A stretch of 64,000 bases of DNA from Methyloradius palustris (GCF_019703875.1 NZ_AP024110.1:248001-312000); one strand, 5' to 3'. Counted from the stretch's first letter, positions 39,092-47,678 are shown. Notes: generated by a model from the letters alone, not told the origin. Numbers and translations: made by a program.

Positions 39092-39116
39092 TTAGTAAGT
39101 TGTACTGAAAGTCTAG

Positions 39117-39145
39117 TTGTAAAAGTAATGAGTGTTCGGTATAAT
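39117..39145 (+). promoter_or_regulatory. Predicted promoter between rpsJ and rplC
   Basis: TTGTAA (39117-39122), exactly 17 bases, then a perfect TATAAT (39140-39145). The leader of about 60 bases contains a small hairpin (GGTCG 39166-39170 with CGACC 39183-39187). It would drive rplC onward independently of rpsJ. Confidence 0.65.
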
Positions 39146-39212
39146 CCGCCCCTCGTATGAAAACAGGTCGGTCAATTGTAATCGACCCTTTAATTATTAT
39201 AAGGAAATGATC

Positions 39213-39869
39213 ATGAGCTTAGGGCTTATTGGTCGCAAGGTGGGCATGACCCGCATTTTTACTGATGAAGGCGAAAGCATTCCAGTAACCGTGCTTGAGG
39301 TTGTACCTAACCGCGTGACGCAGGTGAAAACACTTGCAACTGACGGCTACTCTGGCCTTCAACTCGCGCATGGCACACGCCGTGCGAGCCGTGTCACTAA
39401 AGCACTTGCCGGGCATTATGCCAAGGCTGGCGCTGTGGCTGGTTCAGGTATTCAAGAATTCCCAGTTTCTGAAGGCGAAGCTGTTAACTATGCAGCTGGT
39501 GCCCAATTAACCGTAGAATTGTTCCAAGAAGGTCAAATTGTTGACGTGACTGGTACATCTATTGGTAAGGGTTTCGCAGGCGCTATCAAGCGTCACAACT
39601 TCAGTTCAAATCGTGCATCTCATGGTAACTCCAAGTCACACAATGTGCCTGGGTCTATCGGTATGGCGCAAGATCCAGGTCGTGTATTCCCTGGTAAGCG
39701 TATGCCTGGCCATTTGGGCGCAATCAAAACCACTGTGCAAAATCTGCAAATAATACGCGTTGATGTTGAGCGTAACCTTTTGTTGATTAAAGGTGCAATT
39801 CCAGGCTCTAAGGGTGGCGACGTTGTTGTACGTCCTGCTGTTAAAGTCCGCGTTAAGGCAGGTGCATAA
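39213..39869 (+). CDS. rplC: Ribosomal protein L3
   Basis: 218 residues from ATG 39213 (MSLGLIGRKVGMTRIF), with AAGGAAA at 39201; an upstream in-frame start lies in the leader and does not fit the family. Motifs FSSNRASHGNSKSHNVPGS and GRVFPGKRMPGHLG surround the loop reaching the peptidyl-transferase centre. Its stop overlaps the rplD start (TAATG). Confidence 0.98.
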   Translation: MSLGLIGRKVGMTRIFTDEGESIPVTVLEVVPNRVTQVKTLATDGYSGLQLAHGTRRASRVTKALAGHYAKAGAVAGSGIQEFPVSEGEAVNYAAGAQLTVELFQEGQIVDVTGTSIGKGFAGAIKRHNFSSNRASHGNSKSHNVPGSIGMAQDPGRVFPGKRMPGHLGAIKTTVQNLQIIRVDVERNLLLIKGAIPGSKGGDVVVRPAVKVRVKAGA

Positions 39870-40495
39870 TGGAACTCAAATTAATTGATCAAAACGGTAA
39901 GCCAGCTAAAAGTGGTTTAGAAGTTTCAGAAATCACGTTTGGTCGTGAATTCAATGAAGCGCTAGTCCATCAAGTTGTTGTTGCTTATCAAGCAAATGCT
40001 CGTACAGCTACACGTGCCCAGTTGGGTCGTGGCAATGTAAGCCACACGACACACAAGCCATGGAATCAAAAAGGTACTGGTCGTGCACGTGCTGGTATGA
40101 GTTCTAGCCCAATCTGGCGTGGAGGCGGTCGCGCTTTCCCTAATAGCCCAGATGAAAATTTCAGCCATAAAGTAAACCGTAAGGTTTACCGTGCTGGTTT
40201 ACGTTCTATCCTTTCTGAGTTGGTTCGTCAGGAACGTTTGAGCGTGGTTGCCGAATTCAGTGTTGAATCACCAAAGACAAAATTACTGGTTGAGAAAATC
40301 AAGGGTTTTGGCTACACAGATGGCGTATTGGTCCTGGTGGATGGTTTTGATGAAAATCTTTACCTATCATCACGTAACCTGACCAATGTGTTAGTGATTG
40401 AAGCGCAATATGTTGATCCAGTCAGCCTTGTTCGTTTCCCTAATGTGATTGCAACCACAGGTGCAGTTAAGAAACTTGAGGAGTTGCTAGCATGA
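39869..40495 (+). CDS. rplD: Ribosomal protein L4
   Basis: 208 residues with the extended loop QKGTGRARAGMSSSPIWRGG reaching the exit tunnel (a macrolide-resistance site). In E. coli L4 represses its own operon at transcription and translation. Start overlaps the rplC stop; its end overlaps rplW by 4 bp. Confidence 0.98.
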   Translation: MELKLIDQNGKPAKSGLEVSEITFGREFNEALVHQVVVAYQANARTATRAQLGRGNVSHTTHKPWNQKGTGRARAGMSSSPIWRGGGRAFPNSPDENFSHKVNRKVYRAGLRSILSELVRQERLSVVAEFSVESPKTKLLVEKIKGFGYTDGVLVLVDGFDENLYLSSRNLTNVLVIEAQYVDPVSLVRFPNVIATTGAVKKLEELLA

Positions 40496-40803
40496 GCGCA
40501 TTAACAGCAAGTCAAGATCGTTTGTTGCAAGTCATTCTTGCTCCACAAATTACAGAAAAAGCCACTCGTATTGCTGACAAAAATCAGCAAATCGCATTCA
40601 AGGTGCGTACTGATGCAACAAAGCCAGAAATTAAGGCGGCCGTTGAGTTGGTATTTAAGGTTGAAGTTGAAGCCGTTACCGTTGCGAACGTGAAGGGTAA
40701 GGTTAAACGTGCGGGCCGTGTATTGGGTCGCCGTAAGGACTGGAAGAAAGCTTATGTAAGCTTGAAGCCAGGTCAAGAAATTAACTTTGCAGCGGGCGAA
40801 TAG
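40492..40803 (+). CDS. rplW: Ribosomal protein L23
   Basis: 103 residues: QVILAPQITEKATRIADKNQ, then VEAVTVANVKGKVKRAGRV. L23 lies at the tunnel exit and docks trigger factor and SRP. ATGA overlap with rplD and 8 bp from rplB. Confidence 0.97.
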   Translation: MSALTASQDRLLQVILAPQITEKATRIADKNQQIAFKVRTDATKPEIKAAVELVFKVEVEAVTVANVKGKVKRAGRVLGRRKDWKKAYVSLKPGQEINFAAGE

Positions 40804-40811
40804 GAGAAATC

Positions 40812-41645
40812 ATGGCACTAGTTAAAGTAAAGCCAACTTCACCTGGCCGTCGCGCCGTAGTGAAAGTTGTAACACCTGATTTATATAAAGGTAAGCCACA
40901 TGCGCCTTTGCTGGAAAAGCAAAGCAAAAAGGCTGGCCGTAATCACAATGGTCACATTACCATTCGCCATCAAGGCGGTGGTCATAAGCAGCATTATCGT
41001 CTGGTGGATTTCCGCCGCAATAAAGATGGTATTCCAGCTAAAGTTGAGCATATTGAATACGATCCAAACCGCAGCGCACACATTGCATTGTTGGTTTATG
41101 CGGATGGTGAGCGTCGTTACATCATTGCTCCACGTGGCGTTGCCGCTGGTGCGCAACTGGTAAGTGGTTCTGATGCGCCTATCAAGGCAGGTAACGCATT
41201 GCCGTTACGTAACATCCCAGTGGGTAGCACTATTCATTGTATCGAGTTGCAGCCTGGTAAAGGTGCGCAAGTTGCTCGTTCAGCAGGTACTTCAGTGCAG
41301 CTGTTAGCACGTGAAGGCAGCTACGCTCAATTGCGTTTGCGTTCTGGTGAAGTGCGTCGCGTACATGTGGATTGCAAAGCAACCATCGGTGAAGTGGGTA
41401 ATGAAGAGCATTCATTGCGCTCAATCGGTAAAGCTGGTGCGATGCGCTGGCGTGGTGTTCGTCCAACCGTTCGCGGTGTGGTAATGAACCCAGTAGATCA
41501 CCCGCACGGTGGTGGTGAAGGTAAGACTGCTGCTGGTATGAATCCAGTTAGCCCATGGGGTACGCCAACCAAGGGTTATCGTACACGTCGCAACAAGCGC
41601 ACAGATAACATGCGTGTTGCTCGTCGTCCTGCGAATAAGAGGTAA
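40812..41645 (+). CDS. rplB: Ribosomal protein L2
   Basis: 277 residues. The peptidyl-transferase-associated segment GVVMNPVDHPHGGGEGK contains the conserved His; KNNGHITIRHQGGGHKQHY-like sequence is at about 45-62. AGGAG at 40802-40806. Part of the contiguous S10 cluster. Confidence 0.98.
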   Translation: MALVKVKPTSPGRRAVVKVVTPDLYKGKPHAPLLEKQSKKAGRNHNGHITIRHQGGGHKQHYRLVDFRRNKDGIPAKVEHIEYDPNRSAHIALLVYADGERRYIIAPRGVAAGAQLVSGSDAPIKAGNALPLRNIPVGSTIHCIELQPGKGAQVARSAGTSVQLLAREGSYAQLRLRSGEVRRVHVDCKATIGEVGNEEHSLRSIGKAGAMRWRGVRPTVRGVVMNPVDHPHGGGEGKTAAGMNPVSPWGTPTKGYRTRRNKRTDNMRVARRPANKR

Positions 41646-41650
41646 TCAAT

Positions 41651-41926
41651 ATGGCACGTTCAGTTAAAAAAGGTCCATTTATCGATGGTCACTTGGCTAA
41701 AAAAGTAGAAGTTGCTGCTGCAGCGAGAGATCGCAAACCAATTAAGACTTGGTCACGCCGTTCTACCATTTTGCCTGATTTTATCGGTTTGACGATCGCG
41801 ATTCACAACGGTAAGCAGCACATTCCAGTGCTGATTTCAGAAAACATGGTTGGCCACAAACTCGGCGAATTTGCTTTGACTCGTACTTTTAAGGGTCATG
41901 CAGCCGACAAGAAGGCTAAGAAGTAG
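41651..41926 (+). CDS. rpsS: Ribosomal protein S19
   Basis: 91 residues: ARSVKKGPFIDGHLAKKV, TWSRRSTILPDFIGLTI and GHKLGEFALTRTFKGH. It binds 16S rRNA in the 30S head. 5 bp after rplB. Confidence 0.98.
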   Translation: MARSVKKGPFIDGHLAKKVEVAAAARDRKPIKTWSRRSTILPDFIGLTIAIHNGKQHIPVLISENMVGHKLGEFALTRTFKGHAADKKAKK

Positions 41927-41936
41927 GAGTATGACG

Positions 41937-42266
41937 ATGAAAGTATCTGCAGTATTAAAAGGTGTTCATCTGTCTCCGCAGAAAGCACGTCTGGTCGCCG
42001 ATTTGGTGCGTGGTAAGAAAGTTGATTACGCGCTGAATATTCTGAATTTCTCACCTACCAAAGGTGCTGAGATTATCAAGAAGGTTGTTGAATCAGCGAT
42101 TGCTAATGCCGAGCATAATGAAGGTGCTGATATCGATGAGTTGAAAGTGCTTTCAATTTATGTTGATAAAGGTGTTGTCCTCAAGCGTATTCGTGCTCGT
42201 GCTAAAGGTCGCGCAGGCAAGATTATTAAACCAACCAGTCACATCACTGTGACAGTCGGTAACTAA
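41937..42266 (+). CDS. rplV: Ribosomal protein L22
   Basis: 109 residues from ATG 41937 (MKVSAVLKGVHLSPQKARLV). An ATG two codons upstream (41931) is only one base from the AGGAG at 41925-41929, whereas 41937 has a normal seven-base spacing, so the shorter start is chosen. The beta-hairpin KGVVLKRIRARAKGRAGKI lines the exit tunnel. Confidence 0.96.
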   Translation: MKVSAVLKGVHLSPQKARLVADLVRGKKVDYALNILNFSPTKGAEIIKKVVESAIANAEHNEGADIDELKVLSIYVDKGVVLKRIRARAKGRAGKIIKPTSHITVTVGN

Positions 42267-42276
42267 AGGAATCGAT

Positions 42277-42990
42277 ATGGGTCAAAAAATACATCCGTTT
42301 GGTTTCCGTCTGAGTGTCCAGAAAAACTGGTCATCACGTTGGTATGCCAATAGTAAAAATTTCCCGGCAATGCTGAATGGCGATATCAAGGTTCGCGAGT
42401 TTCTTAAGAAGAAGCTTTCACATGCCGCAGTAAGCAAGATCATTATTGAGCGTCCTGCCAAGAATGCAAAAATTACGATTTACAGTGCGCGTCCTGGCAT
42501 TGTGATTGGTAAGAAGGGTGAAGACATCGAGTCTTTACGCTCAACTCTGCAAGGTTTGATGGGTGTGCCAGTACATCTGAACATCGAAGAAGTGCGCAAG
42601 CCTGAAATCGATGCAACGTTGATCGCTGAAAGTATTGCTCAACAGCTTGAAAAGCGTGTGATGTTCCGTCGTGCAATGAAGCGTGCAATGCAAAATGCAA
42701 TGCGTTTAGGTGCGCAAGGTATCAAGATCATGAGCGCAGGCCGTTTGAACGGTATTGAAATCGCTCGTACAGAATGGTATCGCGAAGGCCGTGTGCCATT
42801 GCATACACTCCGTGCTGATATTGATTATGGCGTAGCTGAAGCTAAAACCACCTACGGTATTATTGGTATCAAAGTTTGGGTATTTAAGGGTGAAGTGTTT
42901 GGTAACAAGGCTGAATTGCCTGCTGTTGCTGCCGCCGAGCCGGAAAAGAAAGTAAGAAAGCCAGGGGCGAAAAATGCTGCAGCCAGCTAG
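42277..42990 (+). CDS. rpsC: Ribosomal protein S3
   Basis: 237 residues. N-terminal KIHPFGFRL, a KH domain with PGIVIGKKGEDIESL, and the C-terminal domain AKTTYGIIGIKVWVFKGE; a basic Ala/Lys-rich tail. S3 forms part of the mRNA entry channel helicase. Its end overlaps rplP by 17 bp. Confidence 0.98.
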   Translation: MGQKIHPFGFRLSVQKNWSSRWYANSKNFPAMLNGDIKVREFLKKKLSHAAVSKIIIERPAKNAKITIYSARPGIVIGKKGEDIESLRSTLQGLMGVPVHLNIEEVRKPEIDATLIAESIAQQLEKRVMFRRAMKRAMQNAMRLGAQGIKIMSAGRLNGIEIARTEWYREGRVPLHTLRADIDYGVAEAKTTYGIIGIKVWVFKGEVFGNKAELPAVAAAEPEKKVRKPGAKNAAAS

Positions 42991-43390
42991 ACAAAAATAT
43001 CGGAAGATGCAAAAGGGCCGTAACAAAGGCATTGCAACAACCGGCAACAAAGTAAGTTTTGGTGAATACGGCCTTAAAGCGATTGGGCGTGGTCGTTTGA
43101 CTGCGCGCCAAATCGAAGCTGCGCGTCGTGTGATGACACGTCACATCAAGCGTGGTGGTCGTATCTGGATTCGTATTTTTCCTGATCAGCCGATTTCTAA
43201 GAAGCCAGCTGAAGTGCGTATGGGTAATGGTAAAGGTAGTACCGAGTACTACGTTGCTCAGATCCAGCCAGGAAAAATGTTATATGAAATGGACGGCGTG
43301 AGCGAAGAGCTTGCGCGTGAAGCGTTCCGTTTGGCAGCTGCGAAATTGCCAATCGAAACTACTTTCACTACCCGTCATATTGGGAGCTGA
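42974..43390 (+). CDS. rplP: Ribosomal protein L16
   Basis: 138 residues: MLQPARQKYRKMQKGRNKGI, then RQIEAARRVMTRHIKRGG and KGSTEYYVAQIQPGKML. L16 stabilises A-site tRNA. The start lies inside rpsC (17-bp overlap), exactly where the family's MLQP N-terminus is expected. Confidence 0.98.
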   Translation: MLQPARQKYRKMQKGRNKGIATTGNKVSFGEYGLKAIGRGRLTARQIEAARRVMTRHIKRGGRIWIRIFPDQPISKKPAEVRMGNGKGSTEYYVAQIQPGKMLYEMDGVSEELAREAFRLAAAKLPIETTFTTRHIGS

Positions 43391-43392
43391 AC

Positions 43393-43593
43393 ATGAAAGC
43401 AACCGAATTAAGAAATAAGTCTGTAGATGAATTGAATGGCGAATTGATTGAGTTGCGCCGTGCGCAATTTTCTCTTCGTATGCAATTGGCTACACAGCAA
43501 CTAAACAAAGTGGATCAAGTAAAGAAGACTCGTCGCGATATCGCTCGTGTACGTACTGTGCTTGCTGAAAAATCCAAGGAACAAGCCAAATGA
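43393..43593 (+). CDS. rpmC: Ribosomal protein L29
   Basis: 66 residues, a two-helix protein: MKATELRNKSVDELNGEL and QLATQQLNKVDQVKKTRRDI. It neighbours L23 at the tunnel exit. Overlaps rpsQ by 4 bp (ATGA). Confidence 0.97.
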   Translation: MKATELRNKSVDELNGELIELRRAQFSLRMQLATQQLNKVDQVKKTRRDIARVRTVLAEKSKEQAK

Positions 43594-43862
43594 GTGAAAA
43601 TCAAACAGCTAAAGTCGTACGCTCGTTGAGCGGACGTGTTGTCAGTGACAAGATGGATAAAACCGTCACAGTGCTTGTTGAGCGTAAAGTAAAACACCCA
43701 TTGATCGGTAAGGTTGTGCGTCGTTCTAATAAGTTTCATGCGCATGACGAAACAAACGAATGCAAAGAAGGTGATTTGGTTGTTATTGAAGAAAGCCGTC
43801 CGCTTTCAAAGACCAAAACTTGGCGTGTAAGCAAGATCGTAGAAAAAGCACGTGTTATCTAA
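43590..43862 (+). CDS. rpsQ: Ribosomal protein S17
   Basis: 90 residues: RSLSGRVVSDKMDKTVTVLV (OB fold) and IEESRPLSKTKTWRVSKIVE. Last gene of the S10 part; a 183-bp gap with a predicted promoter separates it from rplN. Confidence 0.97.
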   Translation: MSENQTAKVVRSLSGRVVSDKMDKTVTVLVERKVKHPLIGKVVRRSNKFHAHDETNECKEGDLVVIEESRPLSKTKTWRVSKIVEKARVI

Positions 43863-43868
43863 TAAGCA

Positions 43869-43897
43869 TTGCGTTGTTGGTTTAATGCAATTATAAT
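43869..43897 (+). promoter_or_regulatory. Predicted spc-operon promoter upstream of rplN
   Basis: TTGCGT (43869-43874), 17 bases, perfect TATAAT (43892-43897), located 7 bp after the rpsQ stop. In E. coli the spc operon also starts at rplN. The leader would be about 140 bases, unusually long for this cluster. Confidence 0.65.
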
Positions 43898-44045
43898 ATT
43901 GGACTTTTCGGCGCCCTTGTAATTGACTGGTTCTAGTAATTAGTTGAAAGCAAATAAAGCTGGCGCCCCAATACTGACCGTGGTCTATCGGCCGTATTTA
44001 TAACGGCTGGTGTTGGTTTAACGGATTAAGTTGGAGATTATTCTC

Positions 44046-44414
44046 ATGATTCAAATGCAATCTCGGCTAGATGTTGCCGACAATACTGGTGCGCGTTCTG
44101 TTATGTGCATTAAGGTGTTGGGTGGCTCAAAGCGTCGCTACGCTGGTATCGGTGATGTCATTAAAGTGACTATTAAAGATGCTGCTCCACGTGGCCGCGT
44201 TAAAAAAGGCGAAGTCTATAGCGCAGTTGTTGTTCGTACTGTAAAAGGTGTTCGTCGTCCAGACGGCTCTTTGGTTAAGTTCGACGGCAACGCAGCAGTC
44301 TTGTTAAACAATAAGCTAGAACCGATTGGTACCCGTATTTTCGGGCCAGTGACACGTGAGCTTCGCGGCGAGCGTTTCATGAAGATCGTTTCTTTGGCCC
44401 CTGAAGTATTGTAA
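44046..44414 (+). CDS. rplN: Ribosomal protein L14
   Basis: 122 residues from ATG 44046 (MIQMQSRLDVADNTGARSVM), with TTGGAGA at 44031; an upstream in-frame TTG adds residues foreign to the family. GVRRPDGSLVKFDGNAAVLL is diagnostic. Forms an intersubunit bridge and binds the silencing factor RsfS. First gene of the spc group. Confidence 0.97.
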   Translation: MIQMQSRLDVADNTGARSVMCIKVLGGSKRRYAGIGDVIKVTIKDAAPRGRVKKGEVYSAVVVRTVKGVRRPDGSLVKFDGNAAVLLNNKLEPIGTRIFGPVTRELRGERFMKIVSLAPEVL

Positions 44415-44424
44415 GGAGCTTTAG

Positions 44425-44742
44425 ATGAGTAAGATTCGCAAGGGCGATGAAGTCGTCCTCAATACTGGTAAAGATAAAGGTAAGCGCGGCACCGTGTTGC
44501 GTGTACTAGAAACTGGCCATGTATTGGTTGAGGGTGTCAACGTTGTTAAGAAACATGCTAAGCCAAACCCTATGAAGGGTGTAACTGGCGGCATTATCAA
44601 TAAAGAAATGCCTGTTGATGTTTCTAATGTTGCTTTGTTTAACCGTGCCACCCAAAAAGGTGACCGCGTAGGCTTCAAAACGCTAGATGATGGACGCAAA
44701 GTTCGCGTGTTCAAATCAAGCGATGAAGTTGTTGACGCTTAA
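44425..44742 (+). CDS. rplX: Ribosomal protein L24
   Basis: 105 residues with a KOW motif (KIRKGDEVVLNTGKDKGKRG) and NVVKKHAKPNP. Early assembly initiator of the 50S subunit. AAGGAG at 44412-44417, between rplN and rplE. Confidence 0.97.
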   Translation: MSKIRKGDEVVLNTGKDKGKRGTVLRVLETGHVLVEGVNVVKKHAKPNPMKGVTGGIINKEMPVDVSNVALFNRATQKGDRVGFKTLDDGRKVRVFKSSDEVVDA

Positions 44743-44751
44743 GGACTAATC

Positions 44752-45291
44752 ATGGCTCGTTTAAAAGATTTTTATAATGAAACTGTGGTCAAGAATTTGA
44801 CTGAGCAGTTTGGTTACACATCAGTAATGCAAGTGCCACGTATTGAAAAAATTACCCTGAACATGGGTGTTGGCGAAGCGGTTGCTGATAAGAAAGTAAT
44901 GGAAAATGCAGTTGGTGATATGGAAAAGATTGCTGGTCAAAAAGCAATTGTAACCAAGGCTAAGAAGTCTATCGCTGCATTTAAGATTCGTGATGATTAT
45001 CCTGTAGGTTGCAAGGTGACATTACGTCGTGAACGTATGTACGAGTTCTTGGACAGGCTGGTAACAGTGGCTATTCCACGTATTCGTGACTTCCGTGGTA
45101 TTTCCGCTAAGTCTTTTGATGGGCGCGGCAATTACAACATGGGTGTAAAAGAGCAGATTATTTTCCCTGAAATCGAATACGACAAGATTGATGTATTGCG
45201 TGGGATGAATATCACTATTACAACTACCGCTAAAACTGACGAAGAAGCCCGTGCTTTGCTTGCTGCGTTTAGTTTCCCGTTTAGGAACTGA
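44752..45291 (+). CDS. rplE: Ribosomal protein L5
   Basis: 179 residues: IEKITLNMGVGEAVADKK and DFRGISAKSFDGRGNYNMG. Binds 5S rRNA and contacts P-site tRNA. In E. coli the S8 repressor site overlaps the start of rplE; I did not identify an equivalent stem here. Confidence 0.98.
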   Translation: MARLKDFYNETVVKNLTEQFGYTSVMQVPRIEKITLNMGVGEAVADKKVMENAVGDMEKIAGQKAIVTKAKKSIAAFKIRDDYPVGCKVTLRRERMYEFLDRLVTVAIPRIRDFRGISAKSFDGRGNYNMGVKEQIIFPEIEYDKIDVLRGMNITITTTAKTDEEARALLAAFSFPFRN

Positions 45292-45298
45292 GGGTCTT

Positions 45299-45604
45299 AT
45301 GGCTAAATTATGCCTGATTGAGCGCGAGCAAAAGCGTCGCGACACAGTAAAAAAATATGCAGCTAAACGTCTTGCGTTAACCGCAATCGTTAATGATGTA
45401 AATGCTTCTTCAGAAGATCGCCGTGATGCGCGTTCGAAGTTGCAAAGTTTGCCACGTAATTCAAGCCCAGTGCGTTTGCGTAATCGCTGCGCACTGACAG
45501 GCCGTCCACGTGGTGTATTCAGTAAATTTGGTATTGCGCGTAGCAAGTTGCGCGAGTTGATGATGCGTGGCGAAGTGCCAGGCGTCACCAAAGCTAGCTG
45601 GTAA
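45299..45604 (+). CDS. rpsN: Ribosomal protein S14, zinc-independent form
   Basis: 101 residues from ATG 45299 (MAKLCLIEREQKRRD); an upstream in-frame start overlaps rplE and is rejected. It is the long type without the CxxC pairs of zinc-binding S14; C-terminal NRCALTGRPRGVFSKFGIAR is conserved. 7 bp after rplE. Confidence 0.97.
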   Translation: MAKLCLIEREQKRRDTVKKYAAKRLALTAIVNDVNASSEDRRDARSKLQSLPRNSSPVRLRNRCALTGRPRGVFSKFGIARSKLRELMMRGEVPGVTKASW

Positions 45605-45618
45605 CGGAGGGTTAAACG

Positions 45619-46014
45619 ATGAGTATGAGTGATCCGATTGCCGATATGCTAACCCGCATTCGTAATGCGCAAAGCACCAACAAGCCAGCAGTTTCAATGC
45701 CTGCATCTAAAGTAAAGCTTGCTATTGCAGCTGTACTTAAAGATGAGGGTTACATTGATGATTTTGCTGTGCAAGATGTTGAAGGTAAACCGCAATTAAA
45801 TATCAGCCTTAAGTACTATGCTGGTCGTCCTGTTATTGAGAAGATTGAGCGCATTAGCCGCCCAGGTCTACGTGTATACAGAGGCAACCAAGATATTCCT
45901 AAGGTAATGAATGGGCTTGGCGTGACCATTGTGTCTACGTCCAAGGGTGTAATGACTGATCGTAAAGCGCAGGCTGCCGGTGTCGGCGGTGAGTTGCTTT
46001 GCGTTGTGGCTTAA
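45619..46014 (+). CDS. rpsH: Ribosomal protein S8
   Basis: 131 residues: DPIADMLTRIRNAQ and the C-terminal GVTIVSTSKGVMTDRKA. S8 binds the central domain of 16S rRNA and is the spc-operon translational repressor in E. coli. GGAGG at 45606-45610 is 8 bases from ATG 45619, favouring this start over the ATG at 45625. Confidence 0.98.
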   Translation: MSMSDPIADMLTRIRNAQSTNKPAVSMPASKVKLAIAAVLKDEGYIDDFAVQDVEGKPQLNISLKYYAGRPVIEKIERISRPGLRVYRGNQDIPKVMNGLGVTIVSTSKGVMTDRKAQAAGVGGELLCVVA

Positions 46015-46023
46015 GGAGCAACT

Positions 46024-46557
46024 ATGTCTCGTGTAGCTAAAAATCCAGTCGCCATTCCTGCAAAAGTTGAAGTGGTTTTAAACGCTGGCAATATTTCTGT
46101 AAGCGGCCCATTAGGTAAGTTGACTCATCCACTAACTGGCGTTGTAAAGCTGGCGCGTGAGGGTGAAACAATTACATTCGTGGCTGAAAATGATAGCCAG
46201 CATTCACGTGCAATGTCTGGCACTCTGCGCGCACTAGTGGCCAATATGGTTCATGGTGTATCGCAAGGCTTTAGCCGCAAGCTTACTTTGGTAGGTGTTG
46301 GTTATAAGGCGCAAGCGCAAGGCACCACATTGAATTTAGAGTTGGGTTATTCACATCCGATCAATCACAAAATGCCTGAAGGCGTGACTGTGCAAACACC
46401 AACGCAAACAGAAGTATTGTTGACTGGTGTTGATAAGCAGGTGATAGGTCAGGTGGCCGCGCAAATTCGTTCGTATCGTGCTCCAGAGCCATATAAGGGC
46501 AAGGGTGTACGTTATTCAGACGAAGTGGTCATCATTAAAGAAACCAAGAAGAAATAG
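46024..46557 (+). CDS. rplF: Ribosomal protein L6
   Basis: 177 residues: SRVAKNPVAIPAKVEV, GFSRKLTLVGVGYKAQAQ and the C-terminal PEPYKGKGVRYSDEVV. Located near the sarcin-ricin loop. AAGGAGC at 46013-46019. Confidence 0.98.
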   Translation: MSRVAKNPVAIPAKVEVVLNAGNISVSGPLGKLTHPLTGVVKLAREGETITFVAENDSQHSRAMSGTLRALVANMVHGVSQGFSRKLTLVGVGYKAQAQGTTLNLELGYSHPINHKMPEGVTVQTPTQTEVLLTGVDKQVIGQVAAQIRSYRAPEPYKGKGVRYSDEVVIIKETKKK

Positions 46558-46565
46558 GTTCAGTC

Positions 46566-46931
46566 ATGACTAATAACGTAAATAATGTAAACCCGCGCTT
46601 ACGTCGTGCACGTAAGACCCGCGCCAAGATTGCCGAACTCAAGGTTACCCGCCTGAGCGTGCATCGCAGTAACGGTCATATCTATGCTCAGATCATTGCT
46701 GAAACCGGTGATAAGGTCTTGGCAAGTGCTTCTACTGTTGAAGTTGAAGTACGTAAAGACATTAAAAATGGTGGCAACATTGCTGCTGCTGCTGCGATTG
46801 GTAAGCGTATTGCTGAAAAAGCAAAGGCTGCAGGTATTACTCAAGTGGCTTTTGACCGTTCAGGCTACAAGTACCATGGTCGTATTAAAGCGTTGGCAGA
46901 TGCTGCACGCGAAAACGGCTTGACCTTTTAA
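46566..46931 (+). CDS. rplR: Ribosomal protein L18
   Basis: 121 residues: RLRRARKTRAKIAELKVTRL and AFDRSGYKYHGRIKALADAA. Binds 5S rRNA. The Asn-rich start (MTNNVNNVNP) is a little unusual for the family but has no better in-frame ATG. Confidence 0.97.
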   Translation: MTNNVNNVNPRLRRARKTRAKIAELKVTRLSVHRSNGHIYAQIIAETGDKVLASASTVEVEVRKDIKNGGNIAAAAAIGKRIAEKAKAAGITQVAFDRSGYKYHGRIKALADAARENGLTF

Positions 46932-46962
46932 CTGACGGCATTGCTAATAGACAGGGTTAATG

Positions 46963-47469
46963 ATGGCAAAAGAAATTGAACAACAGCAGACCGATGGTCT
47001 GCGTGAAAAAATGATTGCAGTAAACCGTGTGACCAAGGTTGTTAAAGGTGGTCGCATTATGAGTTTTGCTGCATTGAGCGTAGTTGGTGATGGCGATGGA
47101 GCTGTTGGCATGGGTAAAGGTAAAGCGCGTGAAGTTCCAGTCGCTGTACAAAAAGCCATGGATGAAGCGCGTCGCGGCATGGTTAAGGTAAACCTGAATA
47201 ACGGTACATTGCATCACGCAGTCACTGGTGTTCACGGCGCTGCTAAAGTGTTCATCCAGCCTGCATCTGAAGGTACTGGCATTATCGCTGGTGGCGCAAT
47301 GCGTGCGATTTTTGAAGTGATGGGCATTACTAACGTGTTGGCTAAGTGCATTGGTTCTACCAATCCTTACAACGTAGTACGTGCAACACTCAATGGTTTG
47401 CAATCAATGAATACACCTTCTGAAGTTGCTGCTAAACGTGGCAAAACTATTGAAGAAATCAGAGGCTAA
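46963..47469 (+). CDS. rpsE: Ribosomal protein S5
   Basis: 168 residues from ATG 46963 (MAKEIEQQQTDGLREKM); an ATG one codon earlier (46960) is closer than usual to the ACAGGG at 46951. RNA-binding segment VKGGRIMSFAALSVVGDGDG and KCIGSTNPYNVVRATLNGL are typical. Mutations in S5 affect accuracy and spectinomycin resistance. 31 bp after rplR. Confidence 0.96.
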   Translation: MAKEIEQQQTDGLREKMIAVNRVTKVVKGGRIMSFAALSVVGDGDGAVGMGKGKAREVPVAVQKAMDEARRGMVKVNLNNGTLHHAVTGVHGAAKVFIQPASEGTGIIAGGAMRAIFEVMGITNVLAKCIGSTNPYNVVRATLNGLQSMNTPSEVAAKRGKTIEEIRG

Positions 47470-47471
47470 TC

Positions 47472-47678
47472 ATGGCTAAGGCAAAAAAAGAAGTAGAAGC
47501 AGTTGGTACCGTTAAAGTGACTTTGGTTAAAAGCACGATTGGCCGTATTGCATCTCACAAAGCAAGTGTTGCTGGCCTCGGTTTACGCCGTATGCATCAC
47601 ACAGTTGAAGTGAAAGATACACCAGAAAACCGCGGCATGATCAATGCTGTGAACTATCTATTGAAGGTAGAAGCATAA
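47472..47678 (+). CDS. rpmD: Ribosomal protein L30
   Basis: 68 residues: VKVTLVKSTIGRIASHKAS and GLRRMHHTVEVKDTPENRG. About ten residues longer at the N-terminus than E. coli L30. Stop overlaps the rplO start (TAATG). Confidence 0.97.
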   Translation: MAKAKKEVEAVGTVKVTLVKSTIGRIASHKASVAGLGLRRMHHTVEVKDTPENRGMINAVNYLLKVEA

